Shown here: in pieces, positions 33,533-41,389 of the stretch
How positions within the stretch are numbered: position 1 is the stretch's first letter
Layout of the letters: each line of letters begins with the position of its first letter
Assembly: GCF_050433385.1 (NCBI RefSeq)
Contig: NZ_JBNPXI010000005.1
Location: forward strand, 62,001-126,000
Direction of reading: 5' to 3'
Length of the DNA stretch: 64,000 nt
Source of the DNA: Brassicibacter mesophilus
GTDB lineage: Bacteria > Bacillota > Clostridia > Tissierellales > Proteiniboraceae
The notes under the pieces: model-generated
What the model was told of the DNA's origin: nothing
What the model saw: only the letters and a program-made list of their open reading frames with translations
Database searches by the model: none
Translations under genes and position numbers: made by a program

Positions 33533-34093
33533 GTGAGGACATTAAAATGCTTATTATGTGGCATGAAGATAAATGAAAAAAATTATAATTTGAATTACCA
33601 TACATTTGTTAAAAAAAATAAAGAAAATAAGATTATAAACTGTCCTTTCTGCGGAGCAAATGAAGCTTATCTAGATAATGAAAGAGAAATTTATGAACTA
33701 GATATTAAATCATTAGATACTGAAAGCTTAAAAGTATTAGAGAAGGCCATGAAATTAGAAGTATTTAATGGAGAATTTTATGAAGAAGCCAGTAGATTAG
33801 CTACAGACGAAAAAATAAAGAAGACTTTTAAAGAATTAAGCAGTATAGAATTTATGCATGCAAGGATACATAAAAGATTAGGAGCATTTGAAAAACTGCC
33901 AAAGCTACATAGACCGGATTACACTAGGCATAATACAGATGATTTATTGCTTAGAGAAGCTAATAAGCGTGAAAAGCACGCTATATCATTTTATACTAGA
34001 AATTATGTGAATGTTTCCTGTCAGATAATAAAGGAAATATTTAATGCATTGTCAGATGTTGAAAAACAGCATGTAGTTATTACAGAAACATAG
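33533..34093 (+). CDS. Zinc-ribbon plus ferritin-like (rubrerythrin-type) protein
   Basis: A 186-residue protein. The N-terminal ~50 residues form a zinc or iron ribbon (CLLCG and CPFCG pairs), and residues ~65-186 form a four-helix diiron domain (EKAMKLEVFNGEFYEEASRL, SIEFMHARIHKRL, REANKREKHAISFY, ALSDVEKQHVVITE) with E-x-x-H ligand pairs. In normal rubrerythrin the Cys-rich domain is C-terminal, so the order is reversed as in 'reverse rubrerythrins'. It is likely a peroxide reductase. GTG start after AAGGGGGA. It precedes perR-rbr, which fits an oxidative stress cluster. Confidence 0.82.
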   Translation: MRTLKCLLCGMKINEKNYNLNYHTFVKKNKENKIINCPFCGANEAYLDNEREIYELDIKSLDTESLKVLEKAMKLEVFNGEFYEEASRLATDEKIKKTFKELSSIEFMHARIHKRLGAFEKLPKLHRPDYTRHNTDDLLLREANKREKHAISFYTRNYVNVSCQIIKEIFNALSDVEKQHVVITET

Positions 34094-34189
34094 TTAAAAA
34101 TAAGAATTTAAGCGTAACCTTCTTGCCAGGTGTATTAAAAAATATATAACAAGGAGGTTATTTTCTATAGTAATCTTTTAATTATAGTA

Positions 34190-34236
34190 TTGACAGCGTG
34201 AAAAAATGTAGCTATAATAAAAATGTAATCATTACA
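34190..34236 (+). promoter_or_regulatory. perR promoter with PerR-box-like operator
   Basis: TTGACA (34190-34195), 17 bp, TATAAT (34213-34218), followed at 34224-34236 by the palindrome TGTAATcATTACA, which resembles the PerR box TTATAATnATTATAA. The box lies at the start site, so PerR should repress its own operon until peroxide appears. Confidence 0.8.
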
Positions 34237-34280
34237 ATATTGAAAAAAATACAAATAAATTTATGAAAGAAGGGTTTATT

Positions 34281-34706
34281 ATGCATGTGATAGGAGAAAA
34301 TGCTATCAACATATTATTAGAAAAAGATATTAAACCTTCATATATACGAATAAAAGTGCTTGATTACCTTATAACGAATCAGAATCATCCTACAGTTAAT
34401 CAAATATATACTGAGCTAATAAATGAAATTCCAACCTTATCAAAGACTACTGTGTATAATTCACTAAAATTATTTATGGATGCAGGAATAGTAAGAGTTA
34501 TATCTACCGAGGATAATGATGCAAGATATGACGCAGATATTATAAATCATGGACATTTTAAATGCAAAGCTTGTGGAAAAATTTATGATTTTCCTATAGA
34601 TATAGATAATTATTCTACTAGAGCTCTATATGGTTTTAAGGTAGATGAAAAAAATGTCTATTTCAAAGGCATATGTAACAAATGCCTTGAAAAAATAAAT
34701 AAATAA
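34281..34706 (+). CDS. perR: Fur-family peroxide regulator (PerR-like)
   Basis: A 141-residue Fur-family repressor. The winged helix is residues ~15-80 (TVNQIYTELINEIPTLSKTT VYNSLK) and the metal-sensing half carries His in HGHFKC and two CxxC pairs (CKACGK, CNKCLE) for structural zinc. A PerR box lies at its promoter and rubrerythrin follows, so PerR is the best assignment, though Fur or Zur cannot be excluded. The ATG at 34281 has GAAAGAAGGG before it; an upstream in-frame ATG at 34263 is inside that site. Confidence 0.87.
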   Translation: MHVIGENAINILLEKDIKPSYIRIKVLDYLITNQNHPTVNQIYTELINEIPTLSKTTVYNSLKLFMDAGIVRVISTEDNDARYDADIINHGHFKCKACGKIYDFPIDIDNYSTRALYGFKVDEKNVYFKGICNKCLEKINK

Positions 34707-34723
34707 AAAAAGGGAGGACAACG

Positions 34724-35317
34724 ATGAAAAATTTGAAAGGAACAAAAACTGCAGAGAATCTTATGAAGGCATTTGCTGGTGAATCACAGGCGCGTAATCG
34801 TTATACTTACTATGCTTCAGCAGCTGATAAGGAAGGCTACAAACAAATAAGAAACATATTTATAGAAACTGCTGACAACGAAAAAGAGCATGCAAAAAGA
34901 TTTTATAAGTTTTTATTAGAGGGATTTCAAGGTGAACTACCTGCCACTATAGATATAGGTGCTAGCTTTCCTGTAGCACAGGGAACAACTCTTGATAACC
35001 TAAAGGCGGCAGCAAGTGGTGAGAATGAAGAATGGGCAGATCTTTATCCTGCATTTGCAAAAGTAGCTCAAGAAGAAGGTTTTCCTGAAGTAGCTGTAGC
35101 ATTTAACATGATAGCTTCAGCCGAAAAAAGACATGAGATAAGATATAATAAGCTTGCTGAAAACATAGAGAATGATAAAGTGTTTAAAAAGGATGAAAAA
35201 GTTTTATGGAAATGTGGTAACTGTGGCTATGTTCATGAAGGCATAGAAGCACCTGATAAATGTCCTGCATGTATTCATCCTAAAGCTCATTTTGAATTGT
35301 TTGTAGAAACTTACTAG
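34724..35317 (+). CDS. rbr: Rubrerythrin
   Basis: A 197-residue full-length rubrerythrin, an NADH-linked peroxidase of anaerobes. The N-terminal diiron four-helix bundle (AFAGESQARNRYTYYASAAD, TADNEKEHAKRFYKFL, EEGFPEVAVAFNMIASAEKR HEIRY) is followed by the rubredoxin-like end with CGNCGY and CPACIHP. It lies 17 bases after perR under the same PerR box. AGGGAGGAC precedes the ATG. Confidence 0.96.
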   Translation: MKNLKGTKTAENLMKAFAGESQARNRYTYYASAADKEGYKQIRNIFIETADNEKEHAKRFYKFLLEGFQGELPATIDIGASFPVAQGTTLDNLKAAASGENEEWADLYPAFAKVAQEEGFPEVAVAFNMIASAEKRHEIRYNKLAENIENDKVFKKDEKVLWKCGNCGYVHEGIEAPDKCPACIHPKAHFELFVETY

Positions 35318-35390
35318 AAGTTGACTTTAAATAATCTCAGCAAATACTAGGTATTAAAGAGTCTTAAGATAGTATTATATGATAACATAT

Positions 35391-35430
35391 AAAGCCACTT
35401 AACTAAAATTAAAAGTTAAGTGGCTTTGTA
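35391..35430. terminator. Bidirectional terminator between rbr and methionine gamma-lyase genes
   Basis: AAAGCCACTTAACT (35391-35404) is perfectly complementary to AGTTAAGTGGCTTT (35414-35427), with T- and A-rich flanks. The converging genes end on either side. Confidence 0.85.
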
Positions 35431-35453
35431 TTTAATTAAGTAATCAAGAAGTC

Positions 35454-36656
35454 TTATAATATTAAGTCTAAAGCATTTTTCAAGTCATTAATAATATCTT
35501 CACAGGTTTCAAGGCCAACAGATAGTCTAACTAAACCCTCACTTATTCCAGCAGCTTTTCTTTCTTCTGGTGTATATGGAGAATGTGTCATTGAAGCAGG
35601 GTGCTGAATTAGTGATTCTGCATCTCCTAAGCTTACAGCAGTTTTGCATAGGTGAGTGCCATTTATAACTTTTTTGCCTTCTTCGAAACCGCCCTTTAGT
35701 TCAAAGGAGATAATTGCTCCTGGTAATTTCATTTGTTTTTTAGCTAATTCATACTGTTCAAAGCTTTCAAGTCCTGGATAGTAAACTTTATCAACTGCAT
35801 CATGGGACTCTAAAAATCTAGCAACCTTCATTGCATTTTGACAATGTCTTTCCATCCTTATTTCTAAAGTCTTCATTCCTCTCATTATTAAGAAAGCGTC
35901 AAATGGACTTAAAGAAGCTCCAGTCATATCCTTAACACCAAAAAGTCTTACTTGGTTTATAAAATCTTGGCTTCCTACTACAAATCCAGCTATAACATCT
36001 CCATGACCATTTAAATATTTAGTAGCGGAGTGAATAATAACATCTGCACCAAGCTCTAGTGGTCTTTGGATATATGGAGTAGCAAAAGTATTGTCTACCA
36101 TTACTAAGCAGTTTTCATTTTCATGAGCTATATTGGATATAGTCTTTATATCGGTAATTTTCAAAGTAGGGTTTGCAGGTGTTTCTAAATATACTACTCT
36201 AGTATTCTTTTTCATAGCTTTCCTAACATTTTCAGGATCAGTAACATCTACAAATGTAACTTCAACGCCAAATCTAGTTAATCCATGGTTTAAAAATGCA
36301 AAAGTACAGCCGTAAAGAGTTTCTGAAGCAACTATATGATCTCCAGCTTTTAGTGCTGTCCATAAAGCTGAAGAAACGGCACCAATACCAGAAGCAGTAG
36401 ACATGCTGGCATCTGCACCTTCTAATATAGCAACTTTTTCTTCGACCTGAGTATTTGTAGGATTGCCTAATCGAGTATATATGTAGCCGCCTTCTTCTAA
36501 AGCAAATCTTCTTCCACCTTGTTCAGCAGAATCAAATACAAAAGTTGAAGTTTGATAAATAGGAGTAGTTAATGCACCAGTTGCTATATCCTTTTTATGA
36601 CCACCATGTATAGTTTTTGTTCCAAATCCCATGTTTTTTAATTGTTCTTTATCCAT
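35454..36656 (-). CDS. megL: Methionine gamma-lyase, PLP-dependent
   Basis: A 400-residue Cys/Met-metabolism PLP enzyme. The PLP lysine is in HSATKYLNGHGD and the phosphate loop near YTRLGNPTNTQVEEKVA. ASETLYGCTFAFLNHG keeps the Cys after Tyr-Gly that marks methionine gamma-lyase within the family. It splits methionine to methanethiol, ammonia and 2-oxobutyrate for energy. The start is the ATG behind GGGGGGA; an in-frame upstream TTG would put that site inside the gene. Its promoter is sigma-54-like and a TyrR-like activator is encoded just upstream, so it is probably induced by amino acid supply. Confidence 0.9.
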   Translation of the reverse strand: MDKEQLKNMGFGTKTIHGGHKKDIATGALTTPIYQTSTFVFDSAEQGGRRFALEEGGYIYTRLGNPTNTQVEEKVAILEGADASMSTASGIGAVSSALWTALKAGDHIVASETLYGCTFAFLNHGLTRFGVEVTFVDVTDPENVRKAMKKNTRVVYLETPANPTLKITDIKTISNIAHENENCLVMVDNTFATPYIQRPLELGADVIIHSATKYLNGHGDVIAGFVVGSQDFINQVRLFGVKDMTGASLSPFDAFLIMRGMKTLEIRMERHCQNAMKVARFLESHDAVDKVYYPGLESFEQYELAKKQMKLPGAIISFELKGGFEEGKKVINGTHLCKTAVSLGDAESLIQHPASMTHSPYTPEERKAAGISEGLVRLSVGLETCEDIINDLKNALDLIL

Positions 36657-36703
36657 AACTTTTCCCCCCAAAAATCATATTTTTTATTTGATATAAATAT
36701 AAT

Positions 36704-36720
36704 AAGCAATAATTATACCA
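36704..36720 (-). promoter_or_regulatory. Sigma-54 promoter (-24/-12) for methionine gamma-lyase
   Basis: On the minus strand the sequence reads TGGTATAATTATTGCTT, matching TGGCAC-N5-TTGC: GG and GC are 10 bases apart exactly. The predicted start is about 12 bases downstream (near 36694), 38 bases before the ATG. This fits the enhancer-binding regulator next door. Confidence 0.75.
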
Positions 36721-36827
36721 AAATTCATTATCTGAAATAAATGCATATAACTGCTAAGAATAGCTATTCTATGTTATTATAAACAAACAAAAAAAAGGTG
36801 GAAAGTTTTTAAACCATATAAACACCA

Positions 36828-36873
36828 AAAGTGTAAAGAATAATTTCCGAATGGAAATTATTCTTTACACTTT
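36828..36873. promoter_or_regulatory. 21-bp perfect inverted repeat; candidate enhancer (or terminator)
   Basis: Arms 36828-36848 and 36853-36873 are perfectly complementary around GAAT. The outer parts read TGTAAA and TTTACA, the two halves of a TyrR box (TGTAAA-N6-TTTACA), though here 26 bases apart. The right arm overlaps the last codons of the activator gene. It lies about 145 bp upstream of the sigma-54 -12 element, a typical enhancer distance. The T-run is short, so a pure terminator role is less likely. Confidence 0.6.
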
Positions 36874-38426
36874 ATATTATACTTTTTAGCTTTGTTAATA
36901 ATAGTCGTGTGCGAAACACCTAAAGCTTTAGCTGTTTTTCTAAAACTTTCATTTTTATTTAAGGAATCTATAATTGTTCTTTTTTCACAGTTTTCTATAA
37001 TTTCTTTCAATGTTAAGTCGCCAGCAAAAGTAAAGTCGATTTGGGGTTTTGTTATAACTTTATTATGGGTTATAATTAAGTTTTCTAGTTTTAATAGATT
37101 TCCTTCACAGAGATTCATAGCTCTTTCTATAACATTCTGCAGTTCTCTAACATTACCTGGCCAACTATATTCCATAAGATTATTTATAAATTCCATTTCT
37201 GCACCTTCGACCTTTTTATTTAGCTTTTTATTTAATGTATTTATGAAAAAGGTAATCAGTAAAGGAATATCTTCAAGCCTATCTCTAAGTGGTGCAATAT
37301 ATATGGGGATAACATTTAACCTATAATACAAATCTTCTCTGAATGTATTATCATTTATCATTTTCTCTAAATCTTTATTGGTGGCTGCAATAATTCTAAC
37401 ATCAACTTTTTCTTCTTTTTTACTTCCTATCCGTCTGATACTTTTTTCTTGTATGGCTCTTAGTAACTTTGCTTGCATAGGCATAGAAAGCTCACCTATT
37501 TCATCTAGAAATAGTGTGCCGCCATCTGCTTCTTTCAAGAGACCTTCCTTACCATTTTCCAAAGCGCCCGTAAAACTTCCCTTTTCATAACCAAATAATT
37601 CGCTTTCAATTAAACTGTCAGGAAGAGCAGCGCAATTTAGTGTAACAAAGCTTTTGTTTTTTCTATTACTTAGATTTTGAATAGCTTTTGCAAATAATTC
37701 TTTTCCAGTACCGCTTTCTCCGCGTAATAAAATAGTCGAATCATTTTTAGCAACGAGTGTTGAGATTTTTTTTGCTTTTTCAATTAATGCACTATTTCCT
37801 ATAATATCCTTGAAAGCATCCTCGCTTTTCGCAGAAATTATATTCGCTATTTCTATAACTTTTTTAACATCTCTGATAGACAAAACAGCTCCAAGGGTTT
37901 TATTGTTATCATCTTTTATAAGATTTTCTGTGGTTATATACTGTTTATTGTTAGCATTCTCTAAACTAAGCTGAAAATCATTATAATTATTTTCTTTTCC
38001 ATTCAATTTTACAATAGAGGAGCTATTACCTATTAGTGTTCTTATATCAGTACCTAGAACTTCTTCCTTTTTGCAGTTGAAAACCTTTTCGCAATAATTG
38101 TTAAAAATTTCTATTTCAAAGTTCTTATTTACAGAAATTATTCCATCTTCTACAGAGTTAATAATGGCGTGAAGCTTTCTTTCGTTTGTTTCGTATGAAA
38201 GTAATTCAACTTCATTTATGGCAATTACTCCATTTAATCTTGATAATTTGTTTATAAGTAAATTTTTTCTGCTTTCATCTATACTTCTTATTTTCACACA
38301 AACTTTCTCAGGAAATACTTCTAGAGAATTGAGGTTTATATTAGCTGAATAAATTTGAGATAATATATCTAACGTCATACCAATTTTATCTTTTGTAATT
38401 ATTTCAAATCTAATAAATTCACTCAT
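36858..38426 (-). CDS. Sigma-54-dependent activator with ACT and PAS domains (TyrR-like)
   Basis: A 522-residue enhancer-binding protein. Residues 1-75 form an ACT-like domain (RFEIITKDKIGMTLDILSQI), ~85-195 PAS (VEDGIISVNKNFEIEIFNNY), ~205-435 AAA+ (Walker A GESGTGKE, GSFTGA sigma-54 loop in YEKGSFTGALENG, Walker B GGTLFLDEIGEL), and a C-terminal helix-turn-helix (RKTAKALGVSHTTIINKAKK). Order and HTH resemble TyrR. ACT suggests amino acid sensing. The ATG at 38424-38426 follows AGGTGAT. The likely target is methionine gamma-lyase, whose promoter is sigma-54 type. Confidence 0.92.
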   Translation of the reverse strand: MSEFIRFEIITKDKIGMTLDILSQIYSANINLNSLEVFPEKVCVKIRSIDESRKNLLINKLSRLNGVIAINEVELLSYETNERKLHAIINSVEDGIISVNKNFEIEIFNNYCEKVFNCKKEEVLGTDIRTLIGNSSSIVKLNGKENNYNDFQLSLENANNKQYITTENLIKDDNNKTLGAVLSIRDVKKVIEIANIISAKSEDAFKDIIGNSALIEKAKKISTLVAKNDSTILLRGESGTGKELFAKAIQNLSNRKNKSFVTLNCAALPDSLIESELFGYEKGSFTGALENGKEGLLKEADGGTLFLDEIGELSMPMQAKLLRAIQEKSIRRIGSKKEEKVDVRIIAATNKDLEKMINDNTFREDLYYRLNVIPIYIAPLRDRLEDIPLLITFFINTLNKKLNKKVEGAEMEFINNLMEYSWPGNVRELQNVIERAMNLCEGNLLKLENLIITHNKVITKPQIDFTFAGDLTLKEIIENCEKRTIIDSLNKNESFRKTAKALGVSHTTIINKAKKYNIKCKE

Positions 38427-38529
38427 ATTTATCACCTGTTCTAACAGATTTTTAGTAAAAAATATATCATAGAAAATATTCAATTTTTCTGTTTAAAACC
38501 CTTTATTTCAAGTAAACCTTTTGTAAATA

Positions 38530-38583
38530 TTGACTTTATAAGCTTAAGAAAGTATACTTTATTAAGAATGATTTTCAATGCCT
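38530..38583 (+). promoter_or_regulatory. zupT promoter with Fur-like box at the start site
   Basis: TTGACT (38530-38535), 17 bp, TATACT (38553-38558). The expected start falls in AAGAATGATTTTCAATGCC (38565-38583), which matches the 19-bp Fur consensus at about 12 positions by eye. A metal-dependent repressor (Fur or Zur type) is plausible. Confidence 0.5.
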
Positions 38584-38625
38584 ATATAATATCAGATATT
38601 CTAATGAATATGGGGGATTCATATA

Positions 38626-39438
38626 ATGGAGATTAGTAATTTTGTTTTACCGTTTCTTCTTACACTTTTTGCAGGGCTATCAACAGGTATAGGAGGATTA
38701 TTTGTACTACTTTTTAGAAAAACTAATGCTAAGCTAATGTCAATTGCTTTGGGATTTTCGGCAGGAGTTATGATATATGTATCTTTTGTAGAGATTTTTA
38801 ATGAAGCAAGACAACATCTTATCAATAGTTTAGGTGTTAAAAGTGGAGAATGGGCAACTGCGGCTTCATTTTTCTTAGGCATGATGGTAATAGCGCTAAT
38901 TGATAGATTTGTTCCAAATCCCGAAAATCCACATGAACAGCACAAAATAGAGGAAACTAATAGCTGCGATATAAATCACAATTCAAAAAAACTATTAAAA
39001 ACAGGAACTTTAACGGCTTTAGCAATAACGATACATAACTTCCCGGAGGGAATAGCTGCTTTTATTTCAGGTGTTAATCAACCATCTTTAGGAATTGCAA
39101 TTGCTCTAGCAATAGCAATACACAATATTCCTGAGGGGATAGCAGTATCAATACCAGTATATTGTGCTACAGGAAGTAGGAAAAAGGCATTTATTATGTC
39201 GTTATTATCTGGACTATCTGAGCCTCTTGGTGCATTAATTGGATATCTTATTTTAAGGCCATTTATGAATGATGTAGTATTTGGAATTTCATTTGCAGCA
39301 GTTGCTGGAATTATGGTATTTATATCACTTGATGAGTTACTTCCAGCTGCCAGAGAATATGGTGAACATCATCTGTCAATATTTGGGTTAATAGGTGGAA
39401 TGGTAGTGATGGCAGTTGGGCTATTAGTGATATTTTAG
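38626..39438 (+). CDS. zupT: ZIP family metal transporter
   Basis: A 270-residue membrane protein with eight helices. The metal path residues are in IHNFPEGIAAF (helix 4) and IHNIPEGIAVS (helix 5), as in ZupT, a broad-range importer of Zn, Fe, Mn and Co. A His/Asn-rich cytoplasmic loop (residues ~100-125) precedes helix 4. The start ATG follows GGGGGA. The gene is divergent from the sigma-54 activator and has a possible metal box at its promoter. Confidence 0.9.
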   Translation: MEISNFVLPFLLTLFAGLSTGIGGLFVLLFRKTNAKLMSIALGFSAGVMIYVSFVEIFNEARQHLINSLGVKSGEWATAASFFLGMMVIALIDRFVPNPENPHEQHKIEETNSCDINHNSKKLLKTGTLTALAITIHNFPEGIAAFISGVNQPSLGIAIALAIAIHNIPEGIAVSIPVYCATGSRKKAFIMSLLSGLSEPLGALIGYLILRPFMNDVVFGISFAAVAGIMVFISLDELLPAAREYGEHHLSIFGLIGGMVVMAVGLLVIF

Positions 39439-39560
39439 AGTAATTTACAGTATATAGGATATATGACTAAGCGCTAGTTTTGAAAAAATTTCGGATAATT
39501 GGAGATGTGAAACATTTCATCAATATAGAATGGATTTTGTATTTATGATGAAAAATTATA

Positions 39561-39589
39561 TTGACAATAAACTAAGAAACCCTTATAAT
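39561..39589 (+). promoter_or_regulatory. Promoter of the SAM-riboswitch operon
   Basis: TTGACA (39561-39566), 17 bp, TATAAT (39584-39589), about 28 bases before the riboswitch. A near-consensus promoter. Confidence 0.85.
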
Positions 39590-39616
39590 TAGTTTCAAGT
39601 AATTGAATACGAAAAA

Positions 39617-39794
39617 CTTCTTATCAAGAGAGGTGGAGGGACTGGCCCTTTGAAACCTCGGCAGCGGATTCTCAATTTTTGAGAATACTGTGCCAATTCC
39701 AGCAAGCGATTAGCTTGAAAGATAAGAAGAGTGTGGATGCTTTCTTTGACTGAATGTATAGCCTCTTCTTATTGTATATAAGAAGGGGTTTTTT
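39617..39794 (+). promoter_or_regulatory. SAM-I (S-box) riboswitch 1 with terminator
   Basis: P1 is CTTCTTATC (39617-39625) with GATAAGAAG (39721-39729). The conserved core reads GAGGGACTGGCCC ... GAAACCTCGGCAGC ... CCAATTCCAGCAA. The terminator CCTCTTCTTAT (39762-39772) with ATAAGAAGGGG (39778-39788) plus six T competes with an antiterminator in which ATAAGAAGAG (39722-39731) pairs with CTCTTCTTAT. SAM binding holds P1 and allows termination, so the operon is on when SAM is low. Confidence 0.95.
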
Positions 39795-39863
39795 GTTTTA
39801 TAACGAATAGGAAAGTTCTACTTTTATATTTTTAATAACAAGAACTTTCCGTATATGAGTTTC

Positions 39864-39904
39864 AAAAAAGGCAACATTATAATGTTTCTTTAGAAGCCTT
39901 TTTT
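39864..39904 (+). terminator. Second terminator-like hairpin before the M20 gene
   Basis: AAAAAAGGC (39864-39872) pairs with GCCTTTTTT (39896-39904); the loop holds the palindrome AACATTATAATGTT. It is placed between the riboswitch terminator and the start codon, so it adds a further check on transcription or bounds an independent promoter. Confidence 0.6.
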
Positions 39905-39946
39905 ATAATTGTTCAATTTTATTAAAGTTAAAGGAGAGTGATATGA

Positions 39947-41152
39947 TTGAGATTTAGCACAAAGGAGGTTGAATTTTTTAAGAAGCATATTATTTCAAGT
40001 ATTGAATCGGGCAGAGAAAAATATATATCTATTAGTCATCAGATTCATAACAGACCGGAGATTGGAAATGAAGAGTTTTTTGCCAGTAAACTACTGTCAG
40101 ATACGCTAGCAAATCACGGATTTAATGTCTCAGTAGGTGTCGCTGGACACCCAACAGGATTTATTGGCCGTAAAAGGGCTGCCAGTTCTTCAGGGTCTGT
40201 GATAGGCTTTTTAGCAGAATATGATGCACTACCTAGTTTAGGACACGCGTGTGGACACAATATTATTGGAGCAACTAGTGTAGCAGCAGCCATTGCATTA
40301 GGAAGTATTATAGATGAAATAGGTGGAGAAGTGGTTGTTTTTGGAACACCAGCAGAAGAAGGCGGGCCAAATGGAAGTGCTAAAGGAAGCTTTGTGAGAG
40401 AGAATTTATTAGAAGAAATTGATGCATGTATGATGCTTCATCCTTCTAACAGGACTACTATTACAGGAAATAGCCTTGCTGTAGATCCTTTAGATTTTGA
40501 ATTTATAGGCAAATCTGCGCATGCTTCTGCAGCTCCTGAGGAAGGAATCAATGCTCTAGATTCTGTAATACTTTTATTTAATGGGATCAATGCTCTTAGA
40601 CAACATGTTGCTGATGATGTAAGAATACATGGAATTATTACACATGGTGGAGATGCTCCCAATATTATACCAGATTATGCAAAAGCAAGATTCTTTATAA
40701 GAGCAGAAACAAAATCAAAACTTGATGAAGTAACTAAAAAAGTTAAGGCAATCGCAGAAGGTGCTGCGATGGCTACTGGATCCAAATTAAATATTATAGC
40801 ATTTCAGAACCCTGTAGATAATCTTCTTATAAATAAAAGGCTTGATGAAGTTTTCAAAAATAACCTAGAAAACCTTGGGGAAAAATTTGATGCTTGTAGT
40901 AAAAAAGGTATTGGATCAACTGATACGGGAAACATCAGCCAAGTTGTACCTACTATTCATCCTACAATAAAAATAGGTAATAAAAACTTAGTAGGTCATA
41001 CTGTTGCTTTCCGTAATGCTGCTATTACAGCAGAAGCCGACAATGCACTGTTATTAGGGGCAAAAGCACTAGCATTAACAGGGTTAGATTTGATTATAGA
41101 TACAGAGCTTCTTAATCAGATTAAACAAGAGTTTAAATCAGTAAAACGTTAA
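39947..41152 (+). CDS. M20 family amidohydrolase (AbgB/N-acyl amino acid hydrolase type)
   Basis: A 401-residue metal-dependent hydrolase. Zinc ligands are in GHACGHNIIGATS, FGTPAEEGGPNGSAKG and the late GHTVAFRN stretch, with the lid domain (~residues 185-300, FEFIGKSAHASAAPEEGINA) between. The closest group is M20D, including p-aminobenzoyl-glutamate and N-acyl amino acid hydrolases. Control by a SAM riboswitch points to release of methionine, cysteine or another sulfur amino acid from an N-acyl conjugate, which is inference. The start is the TTG at 39947 behind AAGGAGAG; the ATG four bases upstream opens a four-codon frame only. Confidence 0.87.
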   Translation: MRFSTKEVEFFKKHIISSIESGREKYISISHQIHNRPEIGNEEFFASKLLSDTLANHGFNVSVGVAGHPTGFIGRKRAASSSGSVIGFLAEYDALPSLGHACGHNIIGATSVAAAIALGSIIDEIGGEVVVFGTPAEEGGPNGSAKGSFVRENLLEEIDACMMLHPSNRTTITGNSLAVDPLDFEFIGKSAHASAAPEEGINALDSVILLFNGINALRQHVADDVRIHGIITHGGDAPNIIPDYAKARFFIRAETKSKLDEVTKKVKAIAEGAAMATGSKLNIIAFQNPVDNLLINKRLDEVFKNNLENLGEKFDACSKKGIGSTDTGNISQVVPTIHPTIKIGNKNLVGHTVAFRNAAITAEADNALLLGAKALALTGLDLIIDTELLNQIKQEFKSVKR

Positions 41153-41186
41153 GAATTAAATGAAGTAAAAAAATAATAAGAGATAA

Positions 41187-41334
41187 CCTATCAAGAGAGA
41201 CCGAGGGACTGGCCCAATGAAGTCTCAGCAACCAGCGTTTGCATTAATGCCAGGTGCTAAATCCAGCAGAACACAGTTCTGAGAGATGGGAAGGTATAGT
41301 AGAATAATATGTCCTTTCCATAGGGCTTTTTTTA
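41187..41334 (+). promoter_or_regulatory. SAM-I (S-box) riboswitch 2
   Basis: P1 is CCTATC (41187-41192) with GATGGG (41285-41290). The core reads CGAGGGACTGGCCC, GAAGTCTCAGCAACC and CCAGGTGCTAAATCCAGCA. ATGGGAAGG (41286-41294) can pair with CCTTTCCAT (41313-41321) as antiterminator; GTCC...GGGC before seven T is the terminator. No clear separate promoter lies between the M20 stop and this aptamer, so a transcript from 39.6 kb would pass two SAM switches in series. Confidence 0.93.
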
Positions 41335-41389
41335 TTGCTGTTTTTCTGTTAATAATTTTGAAATTATTCTTACGAGGAGAGTGATTGTA

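Larger units (their letters stand above)
39439..39946 (+). other. Leader region of the M20/metNIQ unit
   Basis: No gene. It holds the promoter and SAM riboswitch 1, then an inverted repeat (GGAAAGTTCT 39810-39819 with AGAACTTTCC 39841-39850) and a second terminator-like hairpin at 39864-39904 close to the gene start. Confidence 0.8.
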
